NCBI GenBank assembly: GCA_000436755.1 | Contig: FR887283.1 | Span: 34,106-95,704 of the forward strand | Direction of reading: 5' to 3' | From: Clostridium sp. CAG:253 | GTDB taxonomy: Bacteria > Bacillota > Clostridia > Lachnospirales > Lachnospiraceae | Length of the DNA stretch: 61,599 bases | Part shown: positions 9,121 to 17,747 of the stretch, piece after piece | How the letters are laid out: the number at the start of each line of letters is the position of its first letter | Numbering within the stretch: position 1 is the first letter of the stretch | Position numbers and translations under genes: made by a program | Notes under the pieces: generated by a model | What the model saw: only the letters and a program-made list of their open reading frames with translations | Database searches by the model: none | What the model was told of the DNA's origin: nothing

Positions 9121-10584
9121 CTATATAATACTCTCACCACGAAGCAGCTTAGATGCTCCATTGGCAGCAAACAACAATACTACGGATATGACTGATTTAA
9201 ACATACCTACAACCGTTGACAACGGAATACTTCCACTGCTTCCCATACCTAACTGGTATACATAAAGATCAAGTACTCTAAGTGACTGTGCATTCTGTGC
9301 TGTTGAGAAACAGAGATACTGATCAAGACCATTTGTAAGGATGTTTGCAATTGACATAAGTAAAAGTACGAAGAATGTTGGTAAAAGTCCCGGAAGTGTT
9401 ACATGCCACATCTTCTGGAATCTTCCTGCTCCATCAACCGTTGCCGCCTCGTAAAGACTCTGGTCAATTCCTGAAATACCGGCTATATAGATGATAGCAG
9501 ACCATCCGACACCCTTCCATGTGCCCCAGCCCCACATCTTAAGCCACATATGTGAGTTACCAAGCAGGTAGTTATGACCTTTTGCATCAGCTGCAAGCAT
9601 ACCAAACTCTTTCATAAATGTATTGATAAATCCGTCTGTAGAGAAAATGGCAATAGCGATAGCATATACAAGTACCCAGCTTATGAAGTTAGGAATTGTT
9701 GTAAATGTCTGTACAAATCTACGGAATCTTAAACTCTTGATTTCACAAAGGAATACAGCGAACATCATCGGCACCCAGCTTGTAAGTACGTTTAAAGCAC
9801 TAAGACCAAGTGTGTTTTTCATAACATTTAAAAGGTCACGTCTTGTAGCTGCATTCTTGAATAAATATGTAAACCACTTAAATCCTACAAAATTGCTCAT
9901 TGATAAAGTTCCACCGGCTTTGTAATCGAAGAATGCATATCTCCAGCCCCAAAGTGGTAAGTAACAGAATACGAATGCAAGTGCTGCAAATGGAAGGAAC
10001 ATAAGAAAAAGCTTATATTTTGATTCCATTTCATACTTATCTGCCTTGTCTGCCTTAGGCAGTCCAAGCATAAGAACAAGCGTTGTAATAAGCATAAGAA
10101 CTGCAAACACTATGTATAAAACCATTCCGCTCGGAAATACAGGTTTTACTCTTCTTATATTCTCACTGTTCTGAACCATATTATAGCTTACATAACAAAG
10201 AACAATACCTGCTATCTGAACTACCGAACCTGCAAGTGAAAAAACAAGTCCAAATCTCTGTAATTTGAGATTTCCTAATGACATACATCCACCTGCAATA
10301 GCAAGTGCTATACCCACTATCAATAAAAGTGAACCTATAAATACAATAACAAATACACTTTCATCAACCCATCCCATACGCAATGCCCTGCTCGCACCAT
10401 CAGTAAGACTTGAATATGAGACACCAGATGTAAATAATGAAATAGTTCCATCAATCAGTTTAGTAACTCTCGATGGACTAAATGCTGGAAAGAATGCTGC
10501 GACTATAGCTAATATTATAACTAATCTCTGCATCACAAAGACATAGTCTAACGCACCTCTCCTTTCTTTTTTTTCTTCTTTCAT
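9121..10584 (-). CDS. CUT1-family sugar ABC transporter permease (LplB-like) with extra N-terminal membrane domain
   Basis: First gene of the operon; ATG 10584 follows AGGAGG by five bases. The 487-residue protein is far longer than the usual roughly 300. Residues from about 188 are a canonical LplB permease (KYKLFLMFLPFAALAFVFCY), with the EAA loop SLYEAATVDGAGRFQKMWHV. The first 187 residues add four hydrophobic segments (about 15-35, 77-100, 110-133 and 153-175) and a loop of about 40 residues (36-76) that could face outside. The extra domain is not one I recognise. The permease reading is secure; the extension's role is open. Confidence 0.9.
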   Translation of the reverse strand: MKEEKKERRGALDYVFVMQRLVIILAIVAAFFPAFSPSRVTKLIDGTISLFTSGVSYSSLTDGASRALRMGWVDESVFVIVFIGSLLLIVGIALAIAGGCMSLGNLKLQRFGLVFSLAGSVVQIAGIVLCYVSYNMVQNSENIRRVKPVFPSGMVLYIVFAVLMLITTLVLMLGLPKADKADKYEMESKYKLFLMFLPFAALAFVFCYLPLWGWRYAFFDYKAGGTLSMSNFVGFKWFTYLFKNAATRRDLLNVMKNTLGLSALNVLTSWVPMMFAVFLCEIKSLRFRRFVQTFTTIPNFISWVLVYAIAIAIFSTDGFINTFMKEFGMLAADAKGHNYLLGNSHMWLKMWGWGTWKGVGWSAIIYIAGISGIDQSLYEAATVDGAGRFQKMWHVTLPGLLPTFFVLLLMSIANILTNGLDQYLCFSTAQNAQSLRVLDLYVYQLGMGSSGSIPLSTVVGMFKSVISVVLLFAANGASKLLRGESII

Positions 10585-10798
10585 AATGACCTCCTAAATC
10601 ATAATTGGATAATCTTTCGGTTGTTAAAACCTTTATATTTTATTTCACCTTCTTCTTGTGATAATTATATAAATTTAAGCTTCAAAATACTACCACAAAT
10701 TATTGACCGAAAATACATTTATTTTTCATACAACTTTAACATTAATTAATAATGTGCATGCAAAATTTATTTTTAATACATATTTTTTTACATAAGCG
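10585..10798. other. Upstream region of the sugar ABC operon
   Basis: This AT-rich stretch must hold the operon promoter. A TATAAT-like element lies near 10665 on the minus strand, but no convincing -35 pairs with it. No ORF, clear operator or riboswitch was seen. Confidence 0.35.
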
Positions 10799-10834
10799 AA
10801 AAGACTGCCATGCCCAAAAGCACGACAGTCTTTT
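10799..10834 (-). terminator. Intrinsic terminator after the anchored surface protein gene
   Basis: AAAAGACTG (10799-10807) pairs with CAGTC and the following T-run (10826-10834). The minus-strand stem continues inward through G-U pairs to CGTGC/GCATG around TTTTGG, and a U-run follows. It sits about 60 bases beyond the stop at 10893. Confidence 0.85.
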
Positions 10835-10892
10835 TATTTAAACATTTATTATCTTTTTCAATAAACAACTGAATAGTCAATTTATCTTTTTA

Positions 10893-11774
10893 TTAGTTTT
10901 TCTTTTTCTTAACGTATACTACAACACCTGCTACAACAACCACTGCAATAACAACTACTACTGCTACAGTTCCTGCTGATGAACCTGAACCTGAATCAGT
11001 GCTGCTTGTGCTTGTTGTTCCTGAACTTGAAGTCGAAGCACTGCTTGTATCTGCTGCTGCCGGAGTAGCCTCAACTGCATCAGGGTTGTCATTGTTAAAT
11101 CCGCTGATTGTAAATGTGATAGTAACGCTGTCCTTTGGTGTTAAGATTGATGGATTTTCGTATCCTTCATTCTGATATGTATTTACACAATCAAACTGAT
11201 AAAGTTTAAGAAGCTTTGTATCCTCATTTATATATGGGTCTCCTGAGAATGCTTCTTTTCCGTCAATTGACAACTTTACATCAGTAACTTTAACTGTTCC
11301 ATCCTCTACTGCGCTAAGAGGAATATCTGTTGATGCATAGATAAGTGAAATAACATTGTTTGTTCCGTCTACATCAGGAAGTGCACCGTTGAGTCCTGTT
11401 ACACCGATAGTGTATGTTCCGTTTCCTGTGATTTCTGCATCAGTAACAGTAGTTCCCTCGAGCTGCTCTACACCATTGTCTCCTGATTTAAGTAATCCGT
11501 TATAATCTAAATCCTTAATATCTGAACCGTCACGTCCTGTTGTTGGGTTGAACCATGCATCACGAAAAATCCATGTAGTTGTCTGCTGGAAACCTAAGTA
11601 TGCGTGATATGTTCCATCCGGATCAAATTTTGCCTTTCCAGCTTTTATTCCTGCCTTTGTAGACTGTGGCTTTGTTGCCGCATCTGCTGCATTAGGTACC
11701 GCACTTACAGTAAGTGCCATTGCAAGAGCGCATCCTGCGATAGCTGCTGAAATTTTTCTTAAAGATTTTCTCAT
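10893..11774 (-). CDS. Secreted, C-terminally membrane-anchored surface protein of unknown function
   Basis: The 293-residue protein has a Sec signal peptide (positive start, hydrophobic core AIAGCALAMALTVSA, Ala-rich end near residue 33). The globular region of about 190 residues includes YHAYLGFQQTTTWIFRDAWF. A Thr/Ser/Ala-rich stalk (about 240-268) follows, then a Val-rich TM helix and a KKKKN tail. The stop-transfer anchor lacks LPXTG, so sortase attachment is unlikely. The Trp/Tyr-rich N-terminal part and its place between a sugar importer and a YesM-type kinase suggest carbohydrate binding, but that is inference. ATG 11774 follows AGGAGGA. A large inverted repeat lies upstream (11862-11928). 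Confidence 0.8.
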   Translation of the reverse strand: MRKSLRKISAAIAGCALAMALTVSAVPNAADAATKPQSTKAGIKAGKAKFDPDGTYHAYLGFQQTTTWIFRDAWFNPTTGRDGSDIKDLDYNGLLKSGDNGVEQLEGTTVTDAEITGNGTYTIGVTGLNGALPDVDGTNNVISLIYASTDIPLSAVEDGTVKVTDVKLSIDGKEAFSGDPYINEDTKLLKLYQFDCVNTYQNEGYENPSILTPKDSVTITFTISGFNNDNPDAVEATPAAADTSSASTSSSGTTSTSSTDSGSGSSAGTVAVVVVIAVVVVAGVVVYVKKKKN

Positions 11775-11861
11775 ATTAAATCTTCCTCCTATACTTTACT
11801 TTTAATATCCGACGGCGATTTCAATTAAAAACAGACTTCGCCGACTTACCAATACTTTATC

Positions 11862-11928
11862 TTAATTCTAGGGGTAAACATTGTAAAATAAAACCATATT
11901 TTTTTGACATATTTACCCTTAGAATTAG
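11862..11928. repeat. Inverted repeat upstream of the surface protein gene
   Basis: TAATTCTAGGGGTAAA (11863-11878) and TTTACCCTTAGAATTA (11912-11927) are inverted copies matching at 15 of 16 positions, 33 bases apart. They lie in the 185-base gap between the kinase stop and the surface protein start. They could be two operator half-sites or one long hairpin. A second GC-rich stem (CGGCGA/TCGCCG, about 11811-11846) follows in the leader. Confidence 0.6.
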
Positions 11929-11959
11929 TTAATATATTTATTTAATTTTTTAATGTAAT

Positions 11960-13777
11960 CTACTCATCCGCGAAAATCAACGGCATACGAATTGTTATCT
12001 TTGTTCCGGCGTTCTTTTTGCTGTCAACCGTAATTCCATACTGCTCACCATATTGAAGTTTAAGTCTCTGATTTACGTTACTTACTCCTATATGACCTTT
12101 TTCTGCTGCCTCTCCAGAATTTATGGCATATCTTAGTTTTCCAAGTTCATAGTAGTCCATTCCAACACCATCATCCTCAACAGTGACAATTATAACGCCC
12201 ATTTCCCTGCTCACATGAACCGTAAGATTTCCTCCGTCCTCACTTGATTCAAGTCCGTGAACAAATGCATTTTCAACAAACGGCTGAATTATAAGAGGAA
12301 GCACCTTCGCATCCATCTCGACATTTTCATCAACGATTACCTGCGAATGTATTCTGTCTCCAAATCTGTAATTTTGAATTTTAAGATAATATTCAATAAG
12401 CTGGACTTCAGATTTAAGTGTAACTTTTTTATCACTGACCTGAATATTTCTTCTCATTATTTTGGCAAGCATCTTTACAAGTTCTTCTATCTCAGGTTCT
12501 TTATTTATCTTTGCCTTCATCCTTATTGTTTCAAGGGTATTATATAAGAAATGAGGATTTATCTGGCTTGCAAGCATCTTAAATTCCACCTCACGCTGTT
12601 TTGTGTGAATTTTTTCTTTCTGAACCTGCTCATCAACAACTTTCTGCATAAGCGCCTTGTTGTCATCCATCATTTTTTCCAATTCTTTGTATAACTCGGC
12701 AATTTCATCCTCTCCTGAGATTTCAGTAACCTTATCATATTCACCTATCGCAACATAATGCATCTGCTTTCTCAGAAGTTCCATTCTGTTTGCATACATT
12801 TTTGAGAAAACAAGAATCAGAATTACCGATGCAAAAAGTCCCGCTATAACTGCCGTATAACTCTTCAGACTGTTCATATATAAATTCGAAGTAAGGTCCT
12901 GATACCTCTCAATTGTTGCAAATGTATAATGAGGCGAATTTTCACCTTCAAGCCTGTTAACCATCGGATAAATTTTGTTATATACAAGCAGATAATCCTC
13001 AACAACCTCGGTAATTCTTCCTGCAAATACATGATTTTTCATTTTTTTCAATTTTTTTGAGAGAAACGGTGTATCCGCCTCCATTGAAAAATTTGTGTAA
13101 ATCGTATCTGTATCGTTAAATAAAAGTATAGTATGCATTGAACGCTCAGTAATTGTATTCACGATAAAATCATTTTGAAGCTGCACACAAAGTATACCGA
13201 CAATAGTTCCATAATCATTCTTTATCGCCCTTGTAACCTGCATATGATTCTGCTTTGTTGTCCTGCATCTTCCATAATTCCAGCACGCCTCTCCATCCCT
13301 CTCTATTGTAGGTTTATACCAGCTTTCCGACTTGACGGCATCCCCAAGATAAAAGAAATAATTGTTTGCACTTATAGGTTTATTATCCACAAATATTTTT
13401 ATATCTGATATTTCTCTTTTATAATAATTAAGATATCTGTCTATTATACCAAGTTTTTCATTACAGTCATCCTCAAATTCCGATATACTTTTGTATTTCT
13501 TTCCTGTAATTTCGTTCACTTCATAATTTCCATACAATTCATCACACACATCCAGTGCGACAGTCATGGAATCCCTAATCTGATTTTTGACGATTTCAAC
13601 TTCACTTTTCTGTGTATTTTTATTCAGACTTATCATGTTTGCCTGATTTTTGGCATTTGTATACAAGCTTGCACTTATAAACGGAATCATCCCGCCAACA
13701 ACATATATAAGTATCATCCTGTGATGTAATCTTAATCCGCCCTTTATTTTGTTTCTGACTCTATCAAATATTTTCAT
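11960..13777 (-). CDS. YesM/LytS-type sensor histidine kinase
   Basis: This 605-residue membrane sensor kinase typically controls sugar uptake with an AraC-type response regulator. Domains: TM1 (about 20-40), a large extracellular sensor (about 45-300), TM2 (about 305-330), HAMP, a His_kinase phosphoacceptor region with QINPHFLYNTLETIRMKAK (His in NPHFLYN), and an HATPase domain with N-box IIQPFVENAFVHGLE and G1-box VEDDGVGM. ATG 13777 follows AAAGGA by seven bases. No response regulator gene is adjacent. Control of the neighbouring Lpl-type operon or surface protein is inferred from position and family habit. Confidence 0.9.
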   Translation of the reverse strand: MKIFDRVRNKIKGGLRLHHRMILIYVVGGMIPFISASLYTNAKNQANMISLNKNTQKSEVEIVKNQIRDSMTVALDVCDELYGNYEVNEITGKKYKSISEFEDDCNEKLGIIDRYLNYYKREISDIKIFVDNKPISANNYFFYLGDAVKSESWYKPTIERDGEACWNYGRCRTTKQNHMQVTRAIKNDYGTIVGILCVQLQNDFIVNTITERSMHTILLFNDTDTIYTNFSMEADTPFLSKKLKKMKNHVFAGRITEVVEDYLLVYNKIYPMVNRLEGENSPHYTFATIERYQDLTSNLYMNSLKSYTAVIAGLFASVILILVFSKMYANRMELLRKQMHYVAIGEYDKVTEISGEDEIAELYKELEKMMDDNKALMQKVVDEQVQKEKIHTKQREVEFKMLASQINPHFLYNTLETIRMKAKINKEPEIEELVKMLAKIMRRNIQVSDKKVTLKSEVQLIEYYLKIQNYRFGDRIHSQVIVDENVEMDAKVLPLIIQPFVENAFVHGLESSEDGGNLTVHVSREMGVIIVTVEDDGVGMDYYELGKLRYAINSGEAAEKGHIGVSNVNQRLKLQYGEQYGITVDSKKNAGTKITIRMPLIFADE

Positions 13778-13885
13778 CTGTCTGTCCTTTACCGTTTTTA
13801 TGACCTAATATTGTCACTTTTTTACATTATAGTAATTCAGAAAAATATGTGCGTCAAGATTTGCTTTTCTAATATATTTATATTA

Positions 13886-13926
13886 TGATGCAATTGTCAA
13901 AAGCAATGTAGCAATCCGTGGCATCA
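13886..13926. repeat. Interspersed palindromic repeat, copy A
   Basis: Bounded by TGATGC (13886-13891) and GCATCA (13921-13926). It contains GTCAAAAG and TAGCAATCC, both shared with copy C at 60443-60518. It lies upstream of the FnIII protein gene, between divergent transcripts. Confidence 0.55.
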
Positions 13927-13993
13927 GCAGAGATAATGATAAGTATAATTGGGAAATATCCGATAATCATACATCGGAAGAATGGAGAGTTAA

Positions 13994-16426
13994 ATGTTTA
14001 AAAAAAATAAATTTTTGATATTCTTTGAAATCGTATGTGCTGTTTCAATATGTCTTTTTGCTGCCAGAATATTAAAAACCAAGGCAGCTTCGGTTTACAG
14101 CACTTCCTTGTCATTTTTTTCGGATGACAATAGCGCCCCGGAACCATCTGCAACACCCGAATTTAACGGTATGGTAACTTCGTCCCACACAACTGCTGCC
14201 ACCTCGTCAGCAATAACAATTGAATGGGACTCCGTAGAAGATGCTGATGGATACAGTCTTGCACTTACATACAACAATCAGACAACAACACTTGATACGG
14301 AGGACACTTCCTATGAAATAAAAGAACTCAGTCCAGCGACAATTGTCACATACAACTTGACATGTTACAAGAAAAATATACTCGGACAAAAACAGTACGG
14401 AACTGTCTCACAGGAATTTAAGACCTGCTCATCAGTCACAAAAGTCACAGGTATTGCTTTAGCTGACAAACTGACGGCTGCTGACGGCAACGGTCAAATC
14501 ACTTTGGTCTGGGATACTCTCGGCAACGCATCGTATAAGGTATATTATAAACCAAAAGAAAATTCCGAGTTTGTACTTTCCGGTCTGTCAACATCAAATT
14601 CATACACTGTCACAGGACTTAATGCCTCTGCCTACTACGATTTTTACGTTCAGGCTTATTGTCTTACGGAAGAAAATACCGGCGACGCATCAAATATTAT
14701 TTCTGACGCAACTCTCCCTTCCATTGTTTCGGATTTCAAATCCGAGGTAGAGACAGAAACCCAGATTGAACTCTCATGGAACGAGAATGCAAGCGGAAAT
14801 TATTACAACTTATACAGAAGCGTAAACGACGGTCCGTATGAACTTCTCTTACAGACAACAGAAACTTCATACATTGACCTTAATCTTGACCCCGGTACCG
14901 TATGTTCATATCAGATTACAAGTGTCAGTGAAAATACCGGACTTGAAAGTGCAAGAACAGGCGTACTCCGCTGTGCTTCAAGACCGACCGCTGCCAGCGG
15001 CGTTGCCATAAGCGAGGGAACAGCAGAGTCCATATCTATTACATGGGAAGAAAATAATACTGCTACCGGTTACCTTATATATAGAAAGAAAGGCTCAGGT
15101 TCATATGTCTACCTTGCAAGCACAACCTCTCTTTCATATACGGATACAGGTCTTGACTCAGGTACCAATTACCGCTACAAACTGCTTACATATACAGACA
15201 CTGCAAACCACCCTGCACTCAGCTATTCAAACGAAGTAAAAACTTCTACTCTGCCTGCAAAACTGACAGTTACGGGCAAAGCAGGCTTTGGAAAAGTAAG
15301 ACTTTCGTGGCCTGCAACAACCGGTGCACAGGGCTATTACATATATCAGTTTATTGACGGCAATTATCAGCTCATTGACACCCTTAAGGGAAAATCAAAT
15401 GTTTCAAAGACATATGAAAACATGACCGTAGGCACTTCATATATCTACAGTGTGTCAGCCTACAGAACTGCTTTTTCCCAAAGCTTTACCGGTGAAAACT
15501 CAGAACAGGTAACAGTAAAACCTGTAAAAACAAAAAAGACTACTACAGTTCCAAGTTACTACAAAACAAAAAAGACTTTGCTTAACAGTGCTGCATGGTC
15601 TAAAGTAGCTTCGGTGAAAAAATATGCAAATTACAATAAATGCGTAACAATCCCCGGAATAAAATCTACAAATGTCGGCGGATTTGAAAGCACAAAAATG
15701 TGTCCTCAGGGAATAACTTTTGCAAAGAAATATCTGCTCATAACCGCCTATGACACATATTCTGAGGAAAAATCCGTCATTTACATAATGGATAAATATA
15801 CGAGAAAACTTCTTTCCGTTGCCGTACTTCCAAACAAAACCCACGCCGGCGGTATATGTTTTGACGGCAGCACTGTATGGGTGACAAACGGTAAAAAAAT
15901 AAGCGGCGTAGCCTTTTCCGATATAAATCAGGCTGCCACTAAGAAAATGACCTACAAAGAAGTTACTTACGCAAAAACTTTTACAACCAATTATACCTGC
16001 TCATTTTTGACATATTACAAAAACCTTATATGGACAGGAGATTTTCAGTATACAAAAAACGGAACATTGAGAAGTTACTCAATTGTAAATCCAAATTCCG
16101 ACACAAGTTCATTAAAAGAAAAATCAAGCGTAACTATTCCTGCTGCCGTTCAGGGACTGACATTTGCAACCGGAGGTAAACTTGTCCTTTCAAGAGCATA
16201 CGGTTACACAAATGAGCTTAATATTTACAAACCGGCAAAAACCGGCACTGCTTCAATGAAGCTTGGCAAAAAGCTCAAAACCGTCATCACACCGGCACTC
16301 AACGAGGGAATAGCCATAAATGCAACTTATCTATATGTAAACTTTGAATCTGCACTTCCGGGTTCACTTGCCCTAAATCATATGGATAGAGTTGTTGCAT
16401 TCAAACTAAAATCAATATTAAAATGA
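13994..16426 (+). CDS. Secreted multi-FnIII protein with C-terminal propeller-like domain
   Basis: The 810-residue exported protein starts at ATG 13994 after GGAGAG. An N-terminal hydrophobic segment (about 8-25) is a signal peptide or anchor. About five fibronectin type III domains follow (roughly 58-143, 150-240, 242-330, 331-419, 422-510), each with the repeating pattern ITIEWDS..DADGYSL or ISITWEENNTATGYLIYR. A Lys/Thr linker leads to a domain of about 265 residues whose strands (FAKKYLLITAYDTYSEEKSV, HAGGICFDGSTVWVTNG) look like YncE-type propeller blades. No LPXTG or C-terminal helix, so it is N-terminally anchored or released. Function is probably ligand or polymer binding at the surface. 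Its stop codon overlaps repeat copy B. Confidence 0.82.
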   Translation: MFKKNKFLIFFEIVCAVSICLFAARILKTKAASVYSTSLSFFSDDNSAPEPSATPEFNGMVTSSHTTAATSSAITIEWDSVEDADGYSLALTYNNQTTTLDTEDTSYEIKELSPATIVTYNLTCYKKNILGQKQYGTVSQEFKTCSSVTKVTGIALADKLTAADGNGQITLVWDTLGNASYKVYYKPKENSEFVLSGLSTSNSYTVTGLNASAYYDFYVQAYCLTEENTGDASNIISDATLPSIVSDFKSEVETETQIELSWNENASGNYYNLYRSVNDGPYELLLQTTETSYIDLNLDPGTVCSYQITSVSENTGLESARTGVLRCASRPTAASGVAISEGTAESISITWEENNTATGYLIYRKKGSGSYVYLASTTSLSYTDTGLDSGTNYRYKLLTYTDTANHPALSYSNEVKTSTLPAKLTVTGKAGFGKVRLSWPATTGAQGYYIYQFIDGNYQLIDTLKGKSNVSKTYENMTVGTSYIYSVSAYRTAFSQSFTGENSEQVTVKPVKTKKTTTVPSYYKTKKTLLNSAAWSKVASVKKYANYNKCVTIPGIKSTNVGGFESTKMCPQGITFAKKYLLITAYDTYSEEKSVIYIMDKYTRKLLSVAVLPNKTHAGGICFDGSTVWVTNGKKISGVAFSDINQAATKKMTYKEVTYAKTFTTNYTCSFLTYYKNLIWTGDFQYTKNGTLRSYSIVNPNSDTSSLKEKSSVTIPAAVQGLTFATGGKLVLSRAYGYTNELNIYKPAKTGTASMKLGKKLKTVITPALNEGIAINATYLYVNFESALPGSLALNHMDRVVAFKLKSILK

Positions 16427-16461
16427 TGCAAGAGTCAAAAGACATTTTGACCCCAACATCA
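16424..16461. repeat. Interspersed palindromic repeat, copy B (hairpin)
   Basis: TGATG (16424-16428) pairs with CATCA (16457-16461), and GTCAAAA (16434-16440) with TTTTGAC (16445-16451). Its first bases are the stop codon of the FnIII gene. The right half, read on the minus strand (GATGTTGGGGTCAAAA), is the left half of copy D at 61101. Confidence 0.65.
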
Positions 16462-16468
16462 TTAAAAC

Positions 16469-16509
16469 AAAAGGAAAGCATGTCCAATCAATGAACTGCT
16501 TTCCTTTTA
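16469..16509. terminator. Bidirectional terminator between convergent genes
   Basis: AAAAGGAAAGCA (16469-16480) pairs perfectly with TGCTTTCCTTTT (16498-16509), with a T-rich tract after it and an A-run before it. It serves the FnIII gene (+) and the small Ig-like gene (-). Confidence 0.85.
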
Positions 16510-16558
16510 TTTTCTTTTTCAATTTTATCCATATACATGAGAAATATGTAACTGCCTG

Positions 16559-16900
16559 TCAATCTATCTTAAACTGAACCTGTATAGGTTTCTTGAGTGG
16601 TTTTCCGTTGAGAGATTTTACATTTGTCGTAATATTTAAAATATACGATTCATTCTGTGCATACGCCTCCATCGGTTCAATCTCAATCTCATTTTCAAGA
16701 GAATTATATCTGATTGCAGTCTTTAAAGGTGCAAGATTTAATGATGTAACATATAAGTTCACATTGTTTACAGTCTTTGGGTCAAGCGGAACATTAAACT
16801 TTATCTTCCACACAAAATTTCCTGTCTTAAACTTCAAGTTCTGCTTTACCTTATCTTCCATACCCTCACTCATAGATTCAAATTCCAAATAGTTAGCCAT
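16559..16900 (-). CDS. Small SbsA-type Ig-like domain protein
   Basis: The 113-residue protein is one SbsA Ig-like (Big_5-like) domain. It shows the strand pattern WKIKFNVPLDPKTVNNVNLY, then a polar middle, then ESYILNITTNVKSLNGKPL, which is the usual 'forms, functions, tolerated in structure after gap' signature of that family. There is no signal peptide or membrane segment, so it would be cytoplasmic, which is odd for a fold normally found on secreted proteins. ATG 16900 is preceded by AAGG and, further up, AGGGG. Monocistronic. Partner and role unknown. Confidence 0.7.
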   Translation of the reverse strand: MANYLEFESMSEGMEDKVKQNLKFKTGNFVWKIKFNVPLDPKTVNNVNLYVTSLNLAPLKTAIRYNSLENEIEIEPMEAYAQNESYILNITTNVKSLNGKPLKKPIQVQFKID

Positions 16901-17047
16901 ACCTTTTTCCCCTGCCTTTCACTACTGCTTCTGTGCTGTCTTTCTTACCGTAAGTGCTAAGAGCAATCCGCTGACTTAATTCTATCACAATATTTTTTAT
17001 TTGAATAGTGTTTTTAAAGATAAGATTTGTTATACTGTCTATATAAC

Positions 17048-17084
17048 AAGCTGCCGCTTACACTTGCAATACAGCCGGCAGCTT
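17048..17084 (+). promoter_or_regulatory. Leader stem-loop before the flavin reductase-like gene
   Basis: AAGCTGCCG (17048-17056) pairs perfectly with CGGCAGCTT (17076-17084) in the 5' leader. No U-run follows, so it is not a standard terminator. Function unknown. Confidence 0.45.
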
Positions 17085-17114
17085 CACGAAAAATTAACTG
17101 AAAGGATATATACA

Positions 17115-17705
17115 ATGAGCAAAACCAGTTTTAAACCGGGCAACATGATATACCCGTTACCTGCCGTCATGGTTTCATGCGGCGACATAGACAGTGATTC
17201 CAATATACTCACTGTTGCGTGGACAGGTACTATTTGTACCAATCCTCCAATGGCTTACATATCCGTCCGACCCGAACGTCATTCATACGACATGATTAAA
17301 AATTCAGGCGAATTTGTGATAAATCTCACAAACGAACAGCTTATCAAAGCAACAGACTTCTGCGGTGTACGCTCAGGCAGAGATGTTGACAAATGGAAAG
17401 AGTGCAGGCTCACAAAGGCAAAAGCCGACACCGTAAAATGTCCGCTTATAGATGAAGCTCCCGTAAACATTGAATGTAAAGTAAAAGAAATAAGAGAGCT
17501 CGGCTCACATCATATGTTTATCGCAGATGTCACCGCCGTTCATGCCGATGACAAATACATGGACGCAAACAATTCATTTCATCTGAATGATTCAAATCTG
17601 CTTGCTTACTCACATGGCGCATACTTTGAACTTGGCAGACAACTTGGAACATTCGGTTATTCCGTTCGCAAAAAAAAGACAGACAGAAAAAAGAAGCACA
17701 AATAA
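17115..17705 (+). CDS. Flavin reductase-like (flavoredoxin-type) FMN-binding protein
   Basis: The 196-residue protein is of the flavin reductase-like domain family: SFKPGNMIYPLPAVMVSCGD, then NILTVAWTGTICTNPPMAYI and SVRPERHSYDMI, the usual FMN-contact segments. Such proteins bind FMN and transfer electrons or reduce flavin with NAD(P)H; the exact reaction is not predictable. ATG 17115 follows AAAGGA with an eight-base spacing; an upstream in-frame ATG has no ribosome binding site. The C-terminus is unusually basic (RKKKTDRKKKHK). A 42-base gap separates it from the next gene, so the two could be co-transcribed. Confidence 0.85.
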   Translation: MSKTSFKPGNMIYPLPAVMVSCGDIDSDSNILTVAWTGTICTNPPMAYISVRPERHSYDMIKNSGEFVINLTNEQLIKATDFCGVRSGRDVDKWKECRLTKAKADTVKCPLIDEAPVNIECKVKEIRELGSHHMFIADVTAVHADDKYMDANNSFHLNDSNLLAYSHGAYFELGRQLGTFGYSVRKKKTDRKKKHK

Positions 17706-17747
17706 ATTTTTTTAACATAAATTATTATACAAAGAGAGGGTGTCTGT

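Noticed and set aside
15500..15844. 114-codon minus-strand reading frame inside the FnIII gene
   Set aside because: Shadow of a well-supported plus-strand gene, with no start signal or family.
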